A stretch of 64,000 nucleotides of DNA from Variovorax paradoxus (GTDB lineage: Bacteria; Pseudomonadota; Gammaproteobacteria; Burkholderiales; Burkholderiaceae_C). The notes beneath the pieces were generated by a model. It did no database searches. It saw nothing but the letters and a program-made list of their open reading frames with translations, and had not been told where the DNA came from. This document shows positions 24,910 through 33,351 of the stretch, piece by piece. Position 1 is the stretch's first letter; every line of letters begins with the position of its first letter. Location: positions 186,001 to 250,000 of the forward strand of contig NZ_JAGGNU010000034.1 in the NCBI RefSeq assembly GCF_018614915.1, written 5' to 3'. Position numbers and translations under genes: made by a program.

Positions 24910-25500
24910 ATGAAATCGACGAATCTGCGAAGCTTCTGCACCGCAGCAGCCGTCGCCATCTGCATCTGCGGCATTGCCTTTGTCGGCTGCACGACGACTC
25001 GCCCCGAGGATCACGCAAGCGCTAGCGCCTCGCGCGCGTCCATCGAGGCCCAGGCCGATGCCGCGTTGTCCAAGCTATACAACGCCGTGCCGGGATCGCG
25101 CGAGATGGTGGCCAGATCCGCAGGCGTCGTGGTGTTCCCCTCGGTGATCGGCGCGAGCCTGGGTGTCGGCGCCGAGTACGGTCGCGGCGCACTGCGTGCG
25201 AACGGCCGCACCCAGGCCTACTACAGCATGACCGCCGGTTCGATCGGCTTTCAAGCCGGCGCCCAATCCCGGGCCGTGTTCTATGTGTTCACCACCGGAG
25301 AGGCCTTGAACAGGTTCCGCAGCAGCAAGGGCTGGACGGCGGGCGTGGACGCCACCGTGGCGGCCGCGACGCTCGGGGCCACCGGCGGCATCGACAGCAA
25401 CACCATTCGGCAGCCGGTGGTCGGCTTCGTGCTGACCAATGTGGGCCTGGAGGCCGGCGTCGCCTTGCAGGGTGCAAAGATCTCCGAGATCCGGCTTTGA
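24910..25500 (+). CDS. SYLF/YSC84-domain lipoprotein
   Basis: This 196-residue lipoprotein has signal MKSTNLRSFCTAAAVAIC and lipid-attachment C27 in AFVGC. The mature part is a SYLF (Ysc84-like) domain, with ALSKLYNAVPGSREMVARSAGVVVFPSVI, GRTQAYYSMTAGSIGFQAGAQSRAVFYVFT and the closing VVGFVLTNVGLEAGVALQGAKISEI. SYLF domains bind lipids, and bacterial members are periplasmic and often stress-induced. A strong AAAGGAGG ribosome binding site precedes the ATG at 24910. It is divergent from the hemerythrin-like gene and converges on guaA, with a 7-bp-stem hairpin between them. Confidence 0.88.
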   Translation: MKSTNLRSFCTAAAVAICICGIAFVGCTTTRPEDHASASASRASIEAQADAALSKLYNAVPGSREMVARSAGVVVFPSVIGASLGVGAEYGRGALRANGRTQAYYSMTAGSIGFQAGAQSRAVFYVFTTGEALNRFRSSKGWTAGVDATVAAATLGATGGIDSNTIRQPVVGFVLTNVGLEAGVALQGAKISEIRL

Positions 25501-25535
25501 GTCAGGACGCTGCAGCGGCGTGTTCTCGAGCCGCG

Positions 25536-25557
25536 GCGCGGCGGCACGAAGCCGCGC
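25536..25557. terminator. GC-rich stem-loop between convergent genes
   Basis: GCGCGGC (25536-25542) pairs perfectly with GCCGCGC (25551-25557) across an 8-nt loop, in the 60-bp gap between the SYLF gene and guaA. It has no T-tract, so it is only a possible terminator. Confidence 0.4.
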
Positions 25558-25560
25558 GGA

Positions 25561-27174
25561 TCACTCCCACTCGATCGTCGCCGGCGGCTTGCTGCTCACG
25601 TCGTAGGTCACGCGGTTGATGCCGCGCACCTCGTTGATGATGCGACCCGACACCTTCTTGAGCAGCGCATAAGGGAGCTCGGCCCAGTCGGCGGTCATGA
25701 AGTCGCTGGTCTGCACGGCGCGCAGCGCGACCACGTAGTCGTAGGTGCGGCCGTCGCCCATCACGCCCACGCTCCTGACCGGCAGGAACACGGTGAAGGC
25801 CTGGCTGGTGAGGTCGTACCAGCTCTTGCCGCTGGACGGGTCCTTGAAGTTGCGCAGTTCCTCGATGAAGATCGCGTCGGCGCGGCGCAGCAGGTCGGCG
25901 TACTCCTTCTTCACTTCGCCGAGGATGCGCACGCCAAGGCCCGGGCCCGGGAACGGATGGCGATACACCATCTCGGGCGGCAGGCCCAGCGCCACGCCGA
26001 GCTCGCGCACTTCGTCCTTGAACAGGTCGCGCAGCGGCTCCAACAGCTTGAGGCCCAACTGCTCGGGCAGGCCGCCCACGTTGTGGTGGCTCTTGATCGT
26101 GACGGCCTTCTTGCTCTTCGCGCCGCCGGACTCGATCACGTCGGGGTAGATGGTGCCCTGGGCCAGCCACTTGGCGCCCTTGGCGCCTGCATTGGTGAGC
26201 TTGGCTGCCTCCTGCTTGAAGACGGTGACGAATTCGCCGCCGATGATCTTGCGCTTGGCCTCCGGATCGCTCACGCCGGCGAGCTTGCCGAGGAAGAGCT
26301 CGCTGGCATCGACGCGGATCACCTTGGCGTGCAACTGGCCGACGAACATGTCCATCACCATGTCGCCTTCGTTCAGGCGCAAGAGGCCGTGGTCGACGAA
26401 CACGCAGGTCAGCTGGTCGCCGATGGCGCGGTGGATGAGCGCCGCGGCCACCGAAGAATCGACGCCGCCGGACAGGCCGAGGATCACCTCCTCGTCGCCC
26501 ACCTGCTTGCGGATCGCCTCCACCGCCTCGGCGATGTGGTCGCGCATCACCCAGTCGGGCTTGGCACCGCAGATGCCGAGCACGAAGCGCTCGAGGATCG
26601 CCTTGCCCTGCTGCGTGTGCGTGACCTCGGGGTGGAACTGCAGCGCGTAGAAATGCCGGTCCTCGTCGGCCATGCCGGCGATCGGGCAGCTCTCGGTCGA
26701 GGCCATGAGCTTGAAGCCAGGCGGCAGCTCGGTGACCTTGTCGCCATGGCTCATCCAGACGTTGAGCATGCCGTGGCCTTCATCGGTGGTTAAGTCGGCG
26801 ATGTCTTTCAAGAGCTCGGTGTGGCCGCGCGCGCGCACGGCCGCAAAGCCGAACTCGCGCTTGTGGCCGCCCTCGACCTTGCCGCCCAGCTGGTGCGCCA
26901 TGGTCTGCATGCCGTAGCAGATGCCGAGCACCGGCACGCCGAGCTCGAACACCGCCTGCGGCGCCTTGTCGGTCGTCTCTTCGTAGACGCTTGCGTGGCT
27001 GCCGGAGAGGATGACGCCTTTCAGGCTGCCGTCCTTCGCATACTCGCGCACCCATTCGTCGCTGACGTCGCAGGGATGGACTTCGGAGAGCACGTGTGCC
27101 TCGCGCACGCGGCGCGCGATCAGCTGGGTGACCTGGGAGCCGAAATCGAGGATGAGGATTTTCTGGTGTTGCAT
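25561..27174 (-). CDS. guaA: GMP synthase (glutamine-hydrolysing)
   Basis: This 537-residue enzyme converts XMP to GMP with glutamine and ATP. The class I glutamine amidotransferase domain (residues 1-200) has C86 in GICYGMQ and the H181/E183 pair in QFHPEV. The ATP-pyrophosphatase domain carries the P-loop SGGVDSS at 235-241. The C-terminal dimerisation domain ends in [19 protein letters not shown], the conserved GuaA terminus. The start ATG at 27174 ([14 protein letters not shown]) is standard; the frame is open upstream through the vapC gene and is not used. guaB lies upstream on the same strand, but a vapBC pair separates them. Confidence 0.97.
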   Translation of the reverse strand: MQHQKILILDFGSQVTQLIARRVREAHVLSEVHPCDVSDEWVREYAKDGSLKGVILSGSHASVYEETTDKAPQAVFELGVPVLGICYGMQTMAHQLGGKVEGGHKREFGFAAVRARGHTELLKDIADLTTDEGHGMLNVWMSHGDKVTELPPGFKLMASTESCPIAGMADEDRHFYALQFHPEVTHTQQGKAILERFVLGICGAKPDWVMRDHIAEAVEAIRKQVGDEEVILGLSGGVDSSVAAALIHRAIGDQLTCVFVDHGLLRLNEGDMVMDMFVGQLHAKVIRVDASELFLGKLAGVSDPEAKRKIIGGEFVTVFKQEAAKLTNAGAKGAKWLAQGTIYPDVIESGGAKSKKAVTIKSHHNVGGLPEQLGLKLLEPLRDLFKDEVRELGVALGLPPEMVYRHPFPGPGLGVRILGEVKKEYADLLRRADAIFIEELRNFKDPSSGKSWYDLTSQAFTVFLPVRSVGVMGDGRTYDYVVALRAVQTSDFMTADWAELPYALLKKVSGRIINEVRGINRVTYDVSSKPPATIEWE

Positions 27175-27178
27175 GGGC

Positions 27179-27613
27179 TTAGAGGGTCGAGAGATCCAGG
27201 AGCTTGACACCGCAGGCCGGCGCCGCGGCGGCGAGCTTGCTGTCGAAGGTAGCGAGTGGAAGATTGAGCGATCGTGCAAGCCACATGTAGCCCGCGTCGC
27301 AAGCCGACAGGCCTGTATCCATGGCCAGGCCCAGCGCGGCCTTGTGTTGCGGCGGCGCCAGCTCGTGCAGTTCGACGCGATGGCGCACGGCCTCCAGGAC
27401 GGTCCATAGCCCCTCGACCGCGGTCGGCGGAATGCGACCGCGCCGCACACCGTTGGCAAGAATATTGGCGCACTCCCATTGCCAGAGAGTCGGTGCCTGA
27501 GGCTCCACCTCGTCGCGGCGGATCATGGCGTAGAGACGCCGGGTATGTTCGCTCGCCTCGTCAGGCAGAAGCCAGGCCGCAGTGACCGAAGCGTCCAGCA
27601 CGAAAGCGCTCAT
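27179..27613 (-). CDS. vapC: PIN-domain ribonuclease toxin VapC
   Basis: This 144-residue PIN-domain protein is predicted to be a Mg-dependent endoribonuclease. The four acidic active-site residues are visible: D7 (FVLDASV), E47 (WQWECANIL), D106 (SACDAGY) and D124 (ATFDSKL). It overlaps the antitoxin gene by 4 bp and ends 4 bp before guaA, so it is placed between guaB and guaA on the same strand. The gene is complete with all catalytic residues, and the module should therefore be active. Confidence 0.9.
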   Translation of the reverse strand: MSAFVLDASVTAAWLLPDEASEHTRRLYAMIRRDEVEPQAPTLWQWECANILANGVRRGRIPPTAVEGLWTVLEAVRHRVELHELAPPQHKAALGLAMDTGLSACDAGYMWLARSLNLPLATFDSKLAAAAPACGVKLLDLSTL

Positions 27614-27858
27614 TCCTGGCGGCCTTCGTCGCGCAGCTCGCGTATCGACGGACCCGGCCGGACCAAGGCATGCAGTGCGTCCATCTGGCTCAGCTCGCGC
27701 TCGATCTGCTCGTCCGTGATGACCGGCTTGCGCCGCACCGGCAGCATGCGCGCCACCTCCTTGCCGTGCCGGGTGATGCGCACTTCCTCCCCTTTCTCGA
27801 CCATCTCGATCAAGGCGGAAAAATTGTTCTTGGCTTCGTAGATGCCGGTGTACTGCAT
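27610..27858 (-). CDS. vapB: Antitoxin of the Phd/YefM (VapB-like) family
   Basis: This 82-residue antitoxin has an N-terminal Phd/YefM DNA-binding fold (YEAKNNFSALIEMVEKGEEVRITRHGKEVARMLP) and a C-terminal tail that would wrap around VapC. It overlaps vapC by 4 bp. Its promoter region is crowded with TCTGGCCAGA-type repeats between its start and the guaB stop codon, which fits cooperative autorepression by the antitoxin-toxin complex. Confidence 0.9.
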   Translation of the reverse strand: MQYTGIYEAKNNFSALIEMVEKGEEVRITRHGKEVARMLPVRRKPVITDEQIERELSQMDALHALVRPGPSIRELRDEGRQE

Positions 27859-27863
27859 GAAAT

Positions 27864-27928
27864 TGGCCAGAAATGAAAAAGTCTGGCCATTGTAGTCACA
27901 TCTGGCCAGACCTTCAGTTCTGGCCAGA
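27864..27928. promoter_or_regulatory. Four-unit operator array upstream of vapBC
   Basis: TGGCCA centres occur at about 27866.5, 27886.5, 27905.5 and 27923.5, spaced 20, 19 and 18 bp, close to two helical turns. Two units are the full palindrome TCTGGCCAGA (27901-27910 and 27919-27928) and two are partial. The array fills the gap between the vapB start (27858) and the guaB stop (27931). It is the likely binding site of the antitoxin. Confidence 0.7.
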
Positions 27929-27930
27929 CA

Positions 27931-29400
27931 TCACTCCGCGCGGTAGTTGGGCGCTTCTTTCGTGATCTGCACGTCGTGCACGTGGCTCTCGCGGATGCCG
28001 GCGGTGGTGATCTCGACGAACTCCGCCTTGTTCTTCATGTCCTCGATGGTGGCGCAGCCGCAGTAGCCCATGCTGGCACGCAAGCCGCCCGACATCTGGT
28101 AGACGATCGAGACCATCGAGCCCTTGTAGGGCACACGGCCCTCGATGCCTTCGGGCACCAGCTTGTCGGCGTTCGGATTGCCGCTGGTCGCTTCCTGGAA
28201 ATAGCGGTCGGCGCTGCCCTGCTGCATGGCACCGATCGAGCCCATGCCGCGGTAGCTCTTGTAGCTGCGGCCCTGGAACAGCACGATCTCGCCCGGGGCT
28301 TCCTCGGTGCCGGCGAACATGCCGCCCATCATCACGGTGCTGGCGCCGGCGGCAATGGCCTTGGCGATGTCGCCCGAATAGCGGATACCGCCGTCGGCGA
28401 TCAGCGGGATGCCGCTGCCCTGCAGCGCGGTGGCGACGTTGTCCACCGCCATGATCTGCGGCACGCCGACACCGGCCACGATGCGCGTGGTGCAGATGGA
28501 GCCCGGGCCGATGCCGACCTTCACCGCGTCGGCACCTGCATCGGCCAGCGCCCGGGCGGCATCGCCAGTGGCGATGTTGCCGCCGATCACGTCGACCTGC
28601 GGATAGTTCTTCTTGACCCAGCGCACGCGCTCGATCACGCCGGCGCTGTGGCCGTGGGCGGTGTCGACCACGATCGCGTCGACGCCGGCCTTCACCAGCG
28701 CCTCGACGCGCTCCTCGGTGCCCTCGCCGACGCCGACCGCGGCACCCACGCGCAGCCGGCCGCTGGCGTCGCGCGCGGCATTGGGAAAGCTGGTTTGCTT
28801 GGTGATGTCCTTGACGGTGATCAGACCCTTGAGCTCCCAGGCGTTGTTGATCACCAGCAGGCGTTCGAGCTTGTGCTTGTTGAGCAGCGCCTTGGCCTCG
28901 GCCAAGGTGGTGCCGTCGGGCACGGTAATGAGCTTCTCGCGCGGGGTCATGATCTCGCTCACCGGCACGTCGTAGCGGCTCTCGAAGCGCAGGTCGCGGC
29001 CGGTCACGATGCCGACCACCTTGCCGCCGTCGAGGACCGGAAAACCCGAGATGCCCAGTTCGTCGGACAGCTGCATGACCTGCAGCACGGTGTGCGTGGG
29101 CGTGATCACCACCGGGTCGCGCAGCACGCCGGATTCGTAGCGCTTCACCTTGGCCACCTGTGCGGCCTGCTCGGCGGCAGTGAAGTTCTTGTGCACGATC
29201 CCGATGCCGCCTTCCTGCGCCATCGCGATGGCGAGGCGCGCCTCGGTCACGGTGTCCATCGCCGCGGAGACCAGCGGCAGGTTCAGCGTGATGTTTCGGG
29301 AGAGTCGGGTGGCGAGGGAGGTGTCCTTGGGCAGGACCTGGGAGAACGCTGGCACCAGCAACACGTCGTCGAAGGTGAGCGCTTTGCCGAGAAGGCGCAT
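27931..29400 (-). CDS. guaB: Inosine-5'-monophosphate dehydrogenase
   Basis: This 489-residue enzyme makes XMP from IMP with NAD, the first step of guanine nucleotide synthesis. The catalytic cysteine is C303 in [11 protein letters not shown], and the flap motif region is [11 protein letters not shown]. Two CBS domains are inserted at about 92-205. [24 protein letters not shown] is the conserved N-terminus, which fixes the start at 29400. It lies upstream of vapBC and guaA on the same strand. The promoter probably lies in the 149-bp gap shared with the divergent DUF4124 gene, where two operator-like repeats occur. Confidence 0.97.
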   Translation of the reverse strand: MRLLGKALTFDDVLLVPAFSQVLPKDTSLATRLSRNITLNLPLVSAAMDTVTEARLAIAMAQEGGIGIVHKNFTAAEQAAQVAKVKRYESGVLRDPVVITPTHTVLQVMQLSDELGISGFPVLDGGKVVGIVTGRDLRFESRYDVPVSEIMTPREKLITVPDGTTLAEAKALLNKHKLERLLVINNAWELKGLITVKDITKQTSFPNAARDASGRLRVGAAVGVGEGTEERVEALVKAGVDAIVVDTAHGHSAGVIERVRWVKKNYPQVDVIGGNIATGDAARALADAGADAVKVGIGPGSICTTRIVAGVGVPQIMAVDNVATALQGSGIPLIADGGIRYSGDIAKAIAAGASTVMMGGMFAGTEEAPGEIVLFQGRSYKSYRGMGSIGAMQQGSADRYFQEATSGNPNADKLVPEGIEGRVPYKGSMVSIVYQMSGGLRASMGYCGCATIEDMKNKAEFVEITTAGIRESHVHDVQITKEAPNYRAE

Positions 29401-29488
29401 GGGTGAAGCTCCAAAAGACGGATTGTAACGATGGCTCGGTACTTACCCGGGCCATGGGTGAATGGTCATCCGGCAGCAATAGCGTTGT

Positions 29489-29526
29489 TACGTTGCAAAA
29501 ACGCCAGCAAGTACGTTGCAAAACGT
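29489..29526. promoter_or_regulatory. Tandem operator-like repeats between guaB and the DUF4124 gene
   Basis: TACGTTGCAAAA occurs twice, at 29489-29500 and 29512-29523, 23 bp apart. The second copy extends to the palindrome ACGTT-GCAA-AACGT (29513-29526); the first has an imperfect version. The site lies just before the DUF4124 start and about 90-125 bp upstream of guaB. A purine- or nutrient-responsive repressor is possible but not shown. Confidence 0.4.
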
Positions 29527-29549
29527 AAGGCGGCGCTAAACTGCCGGCC

Positions 29550-30068
29550 ATGAAAATCGCGCACCTGCTCGTAGTCGGATGGGCCTGCCTGCTGTCGATG
29601 GGCGCCAATGCCCAATGGCAATGGATCGACAAGGACAACAAGAAAGTCTTCAGCGACCAGGCCCCACCGCCCGAGGTTCCGGACAAGAACATCCTGCGCC
29701 GGCCGGGCGCGGGCTCGTCGCGGCCGAACTTCAGCCCGCCGCCGGCAAGTCCCGAGGCTGCCGCCGCTCCCGATCCGCGCGTTGCTGCCAGCGGCGCCAA
29801 CAAGCCCACCGGCGTCGACAAGGAGCTCGAGGAAAAGACCCGCAAGGCCGAGGAAGCCGAGAAGGCCAAGAAAGCGGCCGAGGCGCAGAAGCTCGCTCAA
29901 GCCAGAACCGAGAACTGCGGCCGCGCGCGCCAGGCCAAGGCGACGTTCGACAGCGGCATCCGCGTGGCCCGCCTGAACGCCCAGGGCGAGCGCGAGATCA
30001 TGGACGACAAGGCGCGTGCCGCCGAGCAGGAACGCCTGCAGTCGGTGATCAGTTCCGATTGCAAATAG
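29550..30068 (+). CDS. DUF4124-domain exported protein
   Basis: This 172-residue protein has a signal peptide (MKIAHLLVVGWACLLSMGANA). A DUF4124 motif follows at about 23-50 (QWQWIDKDNKKVFSDQAPPPEVPDKNI), then a proline/alanine-rich linker and a highly charged coiled-coil stretch (KELEEKTRKAEEAEKAKKAAEAQKL region, about 90-120). DUF4124 proteins are common in beta- and gammaproteobacteria and their function is unknown. Two cysteines near the C-terminus could pair in the periplasm. The gene is divergent from guaB. Confidence 0.82.
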   Translation: MKIAHLLVVGWACLLSMGANAQWQWIDKDNKKVFSDQAPPPEVPDKNILRRPGAGSSRPNFSPPPASPEAAAAPDPRVAASGANKPTGVDKELEEKTRKAEEAEKAKKAAEAQKLAQARTENCGRARQAKATFDSGIRVARLNAQGEREIMDDKARAAEQERLQSVISSDCK

Positions 30069-30075
30069 CCGATGC

Positions 30076-30408
30076 TCAGTAGCCGGCCTTGCCGCCCTTG
30101 CGGCGATTGGCGAACAAGCCGGTTCCGCGCGCCCCCTGCTTCTTGAATCGCTCGCGGCGCGCGACCTTCGGATCGACCAGCAGTGGGCGGCAGAGCTCGA
30201 TGCGATCGAGGTTTTCCAAGGGCCGATCCCATGGCACCGCGCGGCCCCAGATGCCCGGCTCCATCGCCTGCCAGTCGAGCTGCGGAAACCGAAGCGGCAG
30301 ATTGCTCGCACGCACCGCATCCCGCACCGTCGCGCCTTCCGCCACGTCGAACACCTGCTCGAACACCTGGCGCGGCGCCGGCGAATACGCCACGGTCACC
30401 TGCAGCAT
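30076..30408 (-). CDS. rnfH: RnfH-family ubiquitin-like protein
   Basis: This 110-residue protein is of the RnfH family, a beta-grasp (ubiquitin-like) fold. The family stretches LQVTVAYSPAPRQVFEQVFDVAEGATVRDAV and GIWGRAVPWDRPLENLDRIELCRPLLVDPK are clear. Its molecular role is not established. It overlaps the upstream ratA gene by one base (TGATG), a widely conserved ratA-rnfH pairing next to smpB. The basic tail (RRERFKKQGARGTGLFANRRKGG) is somewhat longer than in some relatives. Confidence 0.9.
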   Translation of the reverse strand: MLQVTVAYSPAPRQVFEQVFDVAEGATVRDAVRASNLPLRFPQLDWQAMEPGIWGRAVPWDRPLENLDRIELCRPLLVDPKVARRERFKKQGARGTGLFANRRKGGKAGY

Positions 30409-30854
30409 CAGACCTTGTCGTAGATGTGTTCGGCGCGCTTCACGAAGGCCTCCACGAGGTTGGAGGCGATCTTGTCGAACACCGGGCCGACCAGCGCCTG
30501 CAGCGCGAAATTGCTGAAGCCGTAGCTGAGATTGAGCTCGACGCGGCAGGCCCGCTCGCCCTCCTCGCCCACCGGGGCGAATTTCCAGACCCCATCGAGG
30601 TTCGAGAACGGTCCATCGACCAGCTTCAAATGGACCTCGCGGCCCGGCACGTGCCTGTTGCGGGTGGTGAAGCTCTGGTGAAAGCCGCTGAACGCAAGGC
30701 CCACTTCGGCCGTCATGCCCGCTTCGTCGTGCTCGATCACCTTGGCCTTGTCGCACCACGGCAGGAACTCGGGATATTTCGCCACGTCCGTGACGAGGCG
30801 GTACATCTCATCGGCGCTGTACCAGATCAGGATGGACTTGTGGACTGTTTTCAT
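30408..30854 (-). CDS. ratA: RatA-family START-like protein
   Basis: This 148-residue START/coenzyme Q10-binding-like protein has MKTVHKSILIWYSADEMYRLVTDVAKYPEFLPWCDKA, the signature of the RatA/Coq10 family. E. coli RatA was described as an inhibitor of 70S ribosome association, while homologues (Coq10) bind ubiquinone, so the true role in this organism is open. It is divergent from smpB (62 bp) and overlaps rnfH. This ratA-rnfH/smpB order is conserved in many proteobacteria and is good evidence for orthology. Confidence 0.9.
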   Translation of the reverse strand: MKTVHKSILIWYSADEMYRLVTDVAKYPEFLPWCDKAKVIEHDEAGMTAEVGLAFSGFHQSFTTRNRHVPGREVHLKLVDGPFSNLDGVWKFAPVGEEGERACRVELNLSYGFSNFALQALVGPVFDKIASNLVEAFVKRAEHIYDKV

Positions 30855-30916
30855 AGAATCGGCACAGCGTGCGCGACGGATTGTATTGAAGCCATGCAGC
30901 CCTCACCTGACACACC

Positions 30917-31393
30917 ATGGCCACAAAAAAACAAGACACCACCTCCCGGATCGCGGACAACAAGAAGGCCGCGTACAACTATTTCTTCGAAGAACGCTTC
31001 GAGGCCGGCATGGTGCTGGAAGGCTGGGAAGTCAAATCGCTGCGCGAAGGCAAGGTGCAGCTGACCGACGGCTACGTCGTGATCCGCAACGGCGAGCTGT
31101 TCGTGATCGGCTGCCAGATCAACCCGCTGCGCTCCGCCTCGACGCACATCAACCCCGACTCGGTGCGCACCAAGAAACTGCTGCTGCACAAGGAGCAGAT
31201 CCGCCGCCTGATCGGAAAGATCGAGCAGAAAGGCTACACGCTGGTCCCGCTCAACCTGCACTGGAAGGCCGGCAAGGTGAAGTGCGAGATCGCGCTCGCC
31301 AAGGGCAAGGCCGAGCACGACAAGCGCGACACCATCAAGGACCGCGAAGGCAAGCGCGAAGTCGAGCGGGCCATGAAGAGCCGCAGCCGCTGA
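30917..31393 (+). CDS. smpB: SsrA-binding protein SmpB
   Basis: This 158-residue tmRNA partner is needed for trans-translation of stalled ribosomes. Family motifs are visible: [38 protein letters not shown], followed by RLLLHK-like [27 protein letters not shown]. The basic C-terminal tail is [18 protein letters not shown]. The tmRNA gene itself was not found in the window. The ATG at 30917 gives the standard MATKKQ start. Confidence 0.96.
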   Translation: MATKKQDTTSRIADNKKAAYNYFFEERFEAGMVLEGWEVKSLREGKVQLTDGYVVIRNGELFVIGCQINPLRSASTHINPDSVRTKKLLLHKEQIRRLIGKIEQKGYTLVPLNLHWKAGKVKCEIALAKGKAEHDKRDTIKDREGKREVERAMKSRSR

Positions 31394-31404
31394 AGGAAGC
31401 ACCC

Positions 31405-31980
31405 ATGGCCCTCCGACCTCTCGATGCCGCACGCGTCAACCCGCTCGAAGGCGGTCCGAGCTTCTCGCTCTCCAACCGGCTGCTGCGTGCGGCCTGGAAC
31501 CTCAGCTGGGGGCTGCTCGCCTCGTGGACGCCGCCGCAGATGCGCTTCTGGCGCCGCTTTCTGCTGAAGCTCTTCGGCGCCACGCTCGGCGAATCGAGCG
31601 ACGTGCGCGGCAGTGCGCGGGTCTGGTATCCGCCGCATCTGCACCTGGCCGACCGCGCAATGCTGGCAGAGCGCGTCACTTGCTACAACATGGCCCCCAT
31701 CACGCTGGGCCGCGCGGCTCTGGTCTCGCAGGGCGCCCACCTGTGCGCAGGCAGCCACGACATCGCCTCTGCCGACTTCCAGCTGACGGCGAGTCCGATC
31801 ACCATCGGCCCCGGCGCCTGGATCGCAGCCGAGGCCTTCGTCGGGCCCGGCGTGGAAGTGGGCGAAGGCGCGGTGCTGGGCGCCCGCAGCGTCGCCTTCC
31901 GGTCGCTGGAGCCCTGGACGGTGTACGGCGGCAATCCGGCGAAGCCGCTCAAGCGCCGGGTTCTGCGCAGCGAGCGCTGA
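31405..31980 (+). CDS. WcaF-like hexapeptide-repeat acetyltransferase
   Basis: This 191-residue protein has a left-handed beta-helix acyltransferase domain of the WcaF/colanic-acid acetyltransferase type. The N-terminus has NRLLRAAWNLSWGLLASWTPPQMRFWRRFLLKLFGATLG, a typical lead-in, followed by hexapeptide turns (ITLGRAALVSQGAHLCAGSHDI, ITIGPGAWIAAEAFVGPGVEVGEGAVLGARSV) and the closing YGGNPAKPLKRR. It probably acetylates a sugar in a surface polysaccharide. There is no polysaccharide cluster in the window, so the substrate is unknown. It follows smpB by 11 bp, and the ATG at 31405 is chosen over the long upstream open frame that reads over smpB. Confidence 0.85.
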   Translation: MALRPLDAARVNPLEGGPSFSLSNRLLRAAWNLSWGLLASWTPPQMRFWRRFLLKLFGATLGESSDVRGSARVWYPPHLHLADRAMLAERVTCYNMAPITLGRAALVSQGAHLCAGSHDIASADFQLTASPITIGPGAWIAAEAFVGPGVEVGEGAVLGARSVAFRSLEPWTVYGGNPAKPLKRRVLRSER

Positions 31981-31996
31981 ATATTCAAGGCACGGT

Positions 31997-32023
31997 GGAA
32001 TAAACCGTGCCGCCATCGCGTTA
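31997..32023 (+). promoter_or_regulatory. ECF-type promoter (GGAAT-N17-CGTTA) before the sigma factor gene
   Basis: A -35-like GGAAT at 31997-32001 and a -10-like CGTTA at 32019-32023 are separated by 17 bp, matching the general ECF promoter form GGAAC-N16/17-CGTT. The sigma gene starts 9 bp after the -10 box, so the transcript would be nearly leaderless. A hairpin (31989-31996 with 32004-32011, 8-bp perfect stem) overlaps the -35 box. Confidence 0.6.
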
Positions 32024-32031
32024 GTGCAGTG

Positions 32032-32541
32032 ATGGATTCCCGCGCGCTCGTCGACCACATCCCCAGCCTCCGGCGCTATGCACGCGCGCTGACGGGCGAT
32101 GCCTGGGCCGCCGACGACCTGGTGCAGGACACGCTGGAGCGTGCCTGCAGCAAGTGGCGCCTGTGGATCGTGGGCAGCGACCTGCGGGCCTGGCTGTTCA
32201 CGCTCATGCACAACCTGTTCGCAAGCCAGGTGCGGCGTGCGCCGCCGCGCGCCACGGTCGACATCGAGGACGTGGCACATGAACTCGCGGGCCTCGAAGG
32301 CCATCGCGACCAGGCCATCGACCTGCAGCGCTGCCTGCTGCTGCTGCCTGAAGAGCAGCGCGCGGTGCTGCTGCTGGTGGCGCTCGAAGACCTCTCCTAT
32401 GCGCAGGTCGCGCGGATCCTGGACATCCCTGCAGGAACCGTCATGTCGCGCCTGTCACGCGCACGGGTGCGGCTGCTGGACCTGATGGAAGGCGCTCCGC
32501 CCGCGGCAGTCGGCCGGCCCAGCCTGCGCCGTCTCAAGTGA
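32032..32541 (+). CDS. RNA polymerase ECF sigma factor
   Basis: This 169-residue sigma-70 family protein has region 2 (LRRYARALTGDAWAADDLVQDTLERACSKWRLW...DLRAWLFTLMHNLFASQ) and region 4 (LLLLPEEQRAVLLLVALEDLSYAQVARILDIPAGTVMSRLSRARVRL). It has no region 1.1 or 3, as expected for ECF sigmas. ATG at 32032 is preferred to GTG at 32029. It overlaps the anti-sigma gene by 4 bp, and a matching ECF promoter stands just upstream, so it likely controls its own operon. Confidence 0.92.
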   Translation: MDSRALVDHIPSLRRYARALTGDAWAADDLVQDTLERACSKWRLWIVGSDLRAWLFTLMHNLFASQVRRAPPRATVDIEDVAHELAGLEGHRDQAIDLQRCLLLLPEEQRAVLLLVALEDLSYAQVARILDIPAGTVMSRLSRARVRLLDLMEGAPPAAVGRPSLRRLK

Positions 32542-33275
32542 ATCGCGCTGATGCCATGAAGAGCCCTGCCCCGCCCCCGGACACCGACGAGCCCGCCTGG
32601 CGCGCCCAGCGCGAAGCGCTGCGCCGGTTGCATCGCGAAGTGCTCGACGAGCCCGTGCCGCCGGCACTCCTCGCTGCGGCAGGGCATCTGGCCGGTCGCC
32701 AAGCCCGGCAGGCGCGCTGGACGCGCTGGGGCGGCATGGCCGCGGGTGTGCTGATCGCTTTCGGTGCCGGCTGGATCGGTAACGGCCAGTGGTCGGCCAC
32801 ACGGGCCGTCGCGACATCGGCCCGCGCGCCGGCAGCACGCGAGTTCGTGCACGCCGCTTCGGTGGCGCATGCCGTCTATGCGCCCGAAAAACGGCACCCG
32901 GTCGAAGTGGTGGCCGCCGAACAGCAGCACCTGGTCCAGTGGCTCTCCAGGCGGCTGGACAAGCCGCTCAAGGTGCCGGATCTGTCGGCCGAGGGCTATG
33001 CGCTCGTGGGCGGCCGTCTGCTGCCGGGCAGCGAGGCCGCGCGAGCCCAGTTCATGTTCGAGCGCGCCGACGGCGAGCGCGTGACCCTCTACATCGGCAG
33101 CATGGGCGCGGCGGCAGCGCCTGCGCAAGCGGACGAAACAGCGTTCCGCTACTCGACCGATGGACCGGTTCCGAGCTTCTACTGGATCGACCGTGGTTTC
33201 GGCTATGCGCTGGCCGGCAAGCTGCCGCGCGACGCCCTGCTGGGCCTGGCCGGCGCGGTGCACCGTCAACTTTGA
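32538..33275 (+). CDS. Membrane-anchored anti-sigma factor
   Basis: This 245-residue protein has a cytoplasmic N-terminal helical part (DEPAWRAQREALRRLHREVLDEPVPPALL), one transmembrane helix at about 64-82 (WGGMAAGVLIAFGAGWIG) and a periplasmic domain (VVAAEQQHLVQWLSRRLDKPLKVPDL, YIGSMGAAAAP, SFYWIDRGFGYALAG). It has no cysteines, so it is not a zinc-binding anti-sigma (ZAS) protein. The GTG start overlaps the sigma gene stop (GTGA). It resembles the transmembrane anti-sigma factors found with proteobacterial ECF sigmas that respond to envelope or oxidative stress. The inducing signal is unknown. Confidence 0.8.
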   Translation: MNRADAMKSPAPPPDTDEPAWRAQREALRRLHREVLDEPVPPALLAAAGHLAGRQARQARWTRWGGMAAGVLIAFGAGWIGNGQWSATRAVATSARAPAAREFVHAASVAHAVYAPEKRHPVEVVAAEQQHLVQWLSRRLDKPLKVPDLSAEGYALVGGRLLPGSEAARAQFMFERADGERVTLYIGSMGAAAAPAQADETAFRYSTDGPVPSFYWIDRGFGYALAGKLPRDALLGLAGAVHRQL

Positions 33276-33351
33276 AGAAAAGCGGGGCGCTAGACTGGCC
33301 CGTCATCGATCTGTTTTGTTTGCGATTTTTTTAACCGAAGGAGAAAACTTC

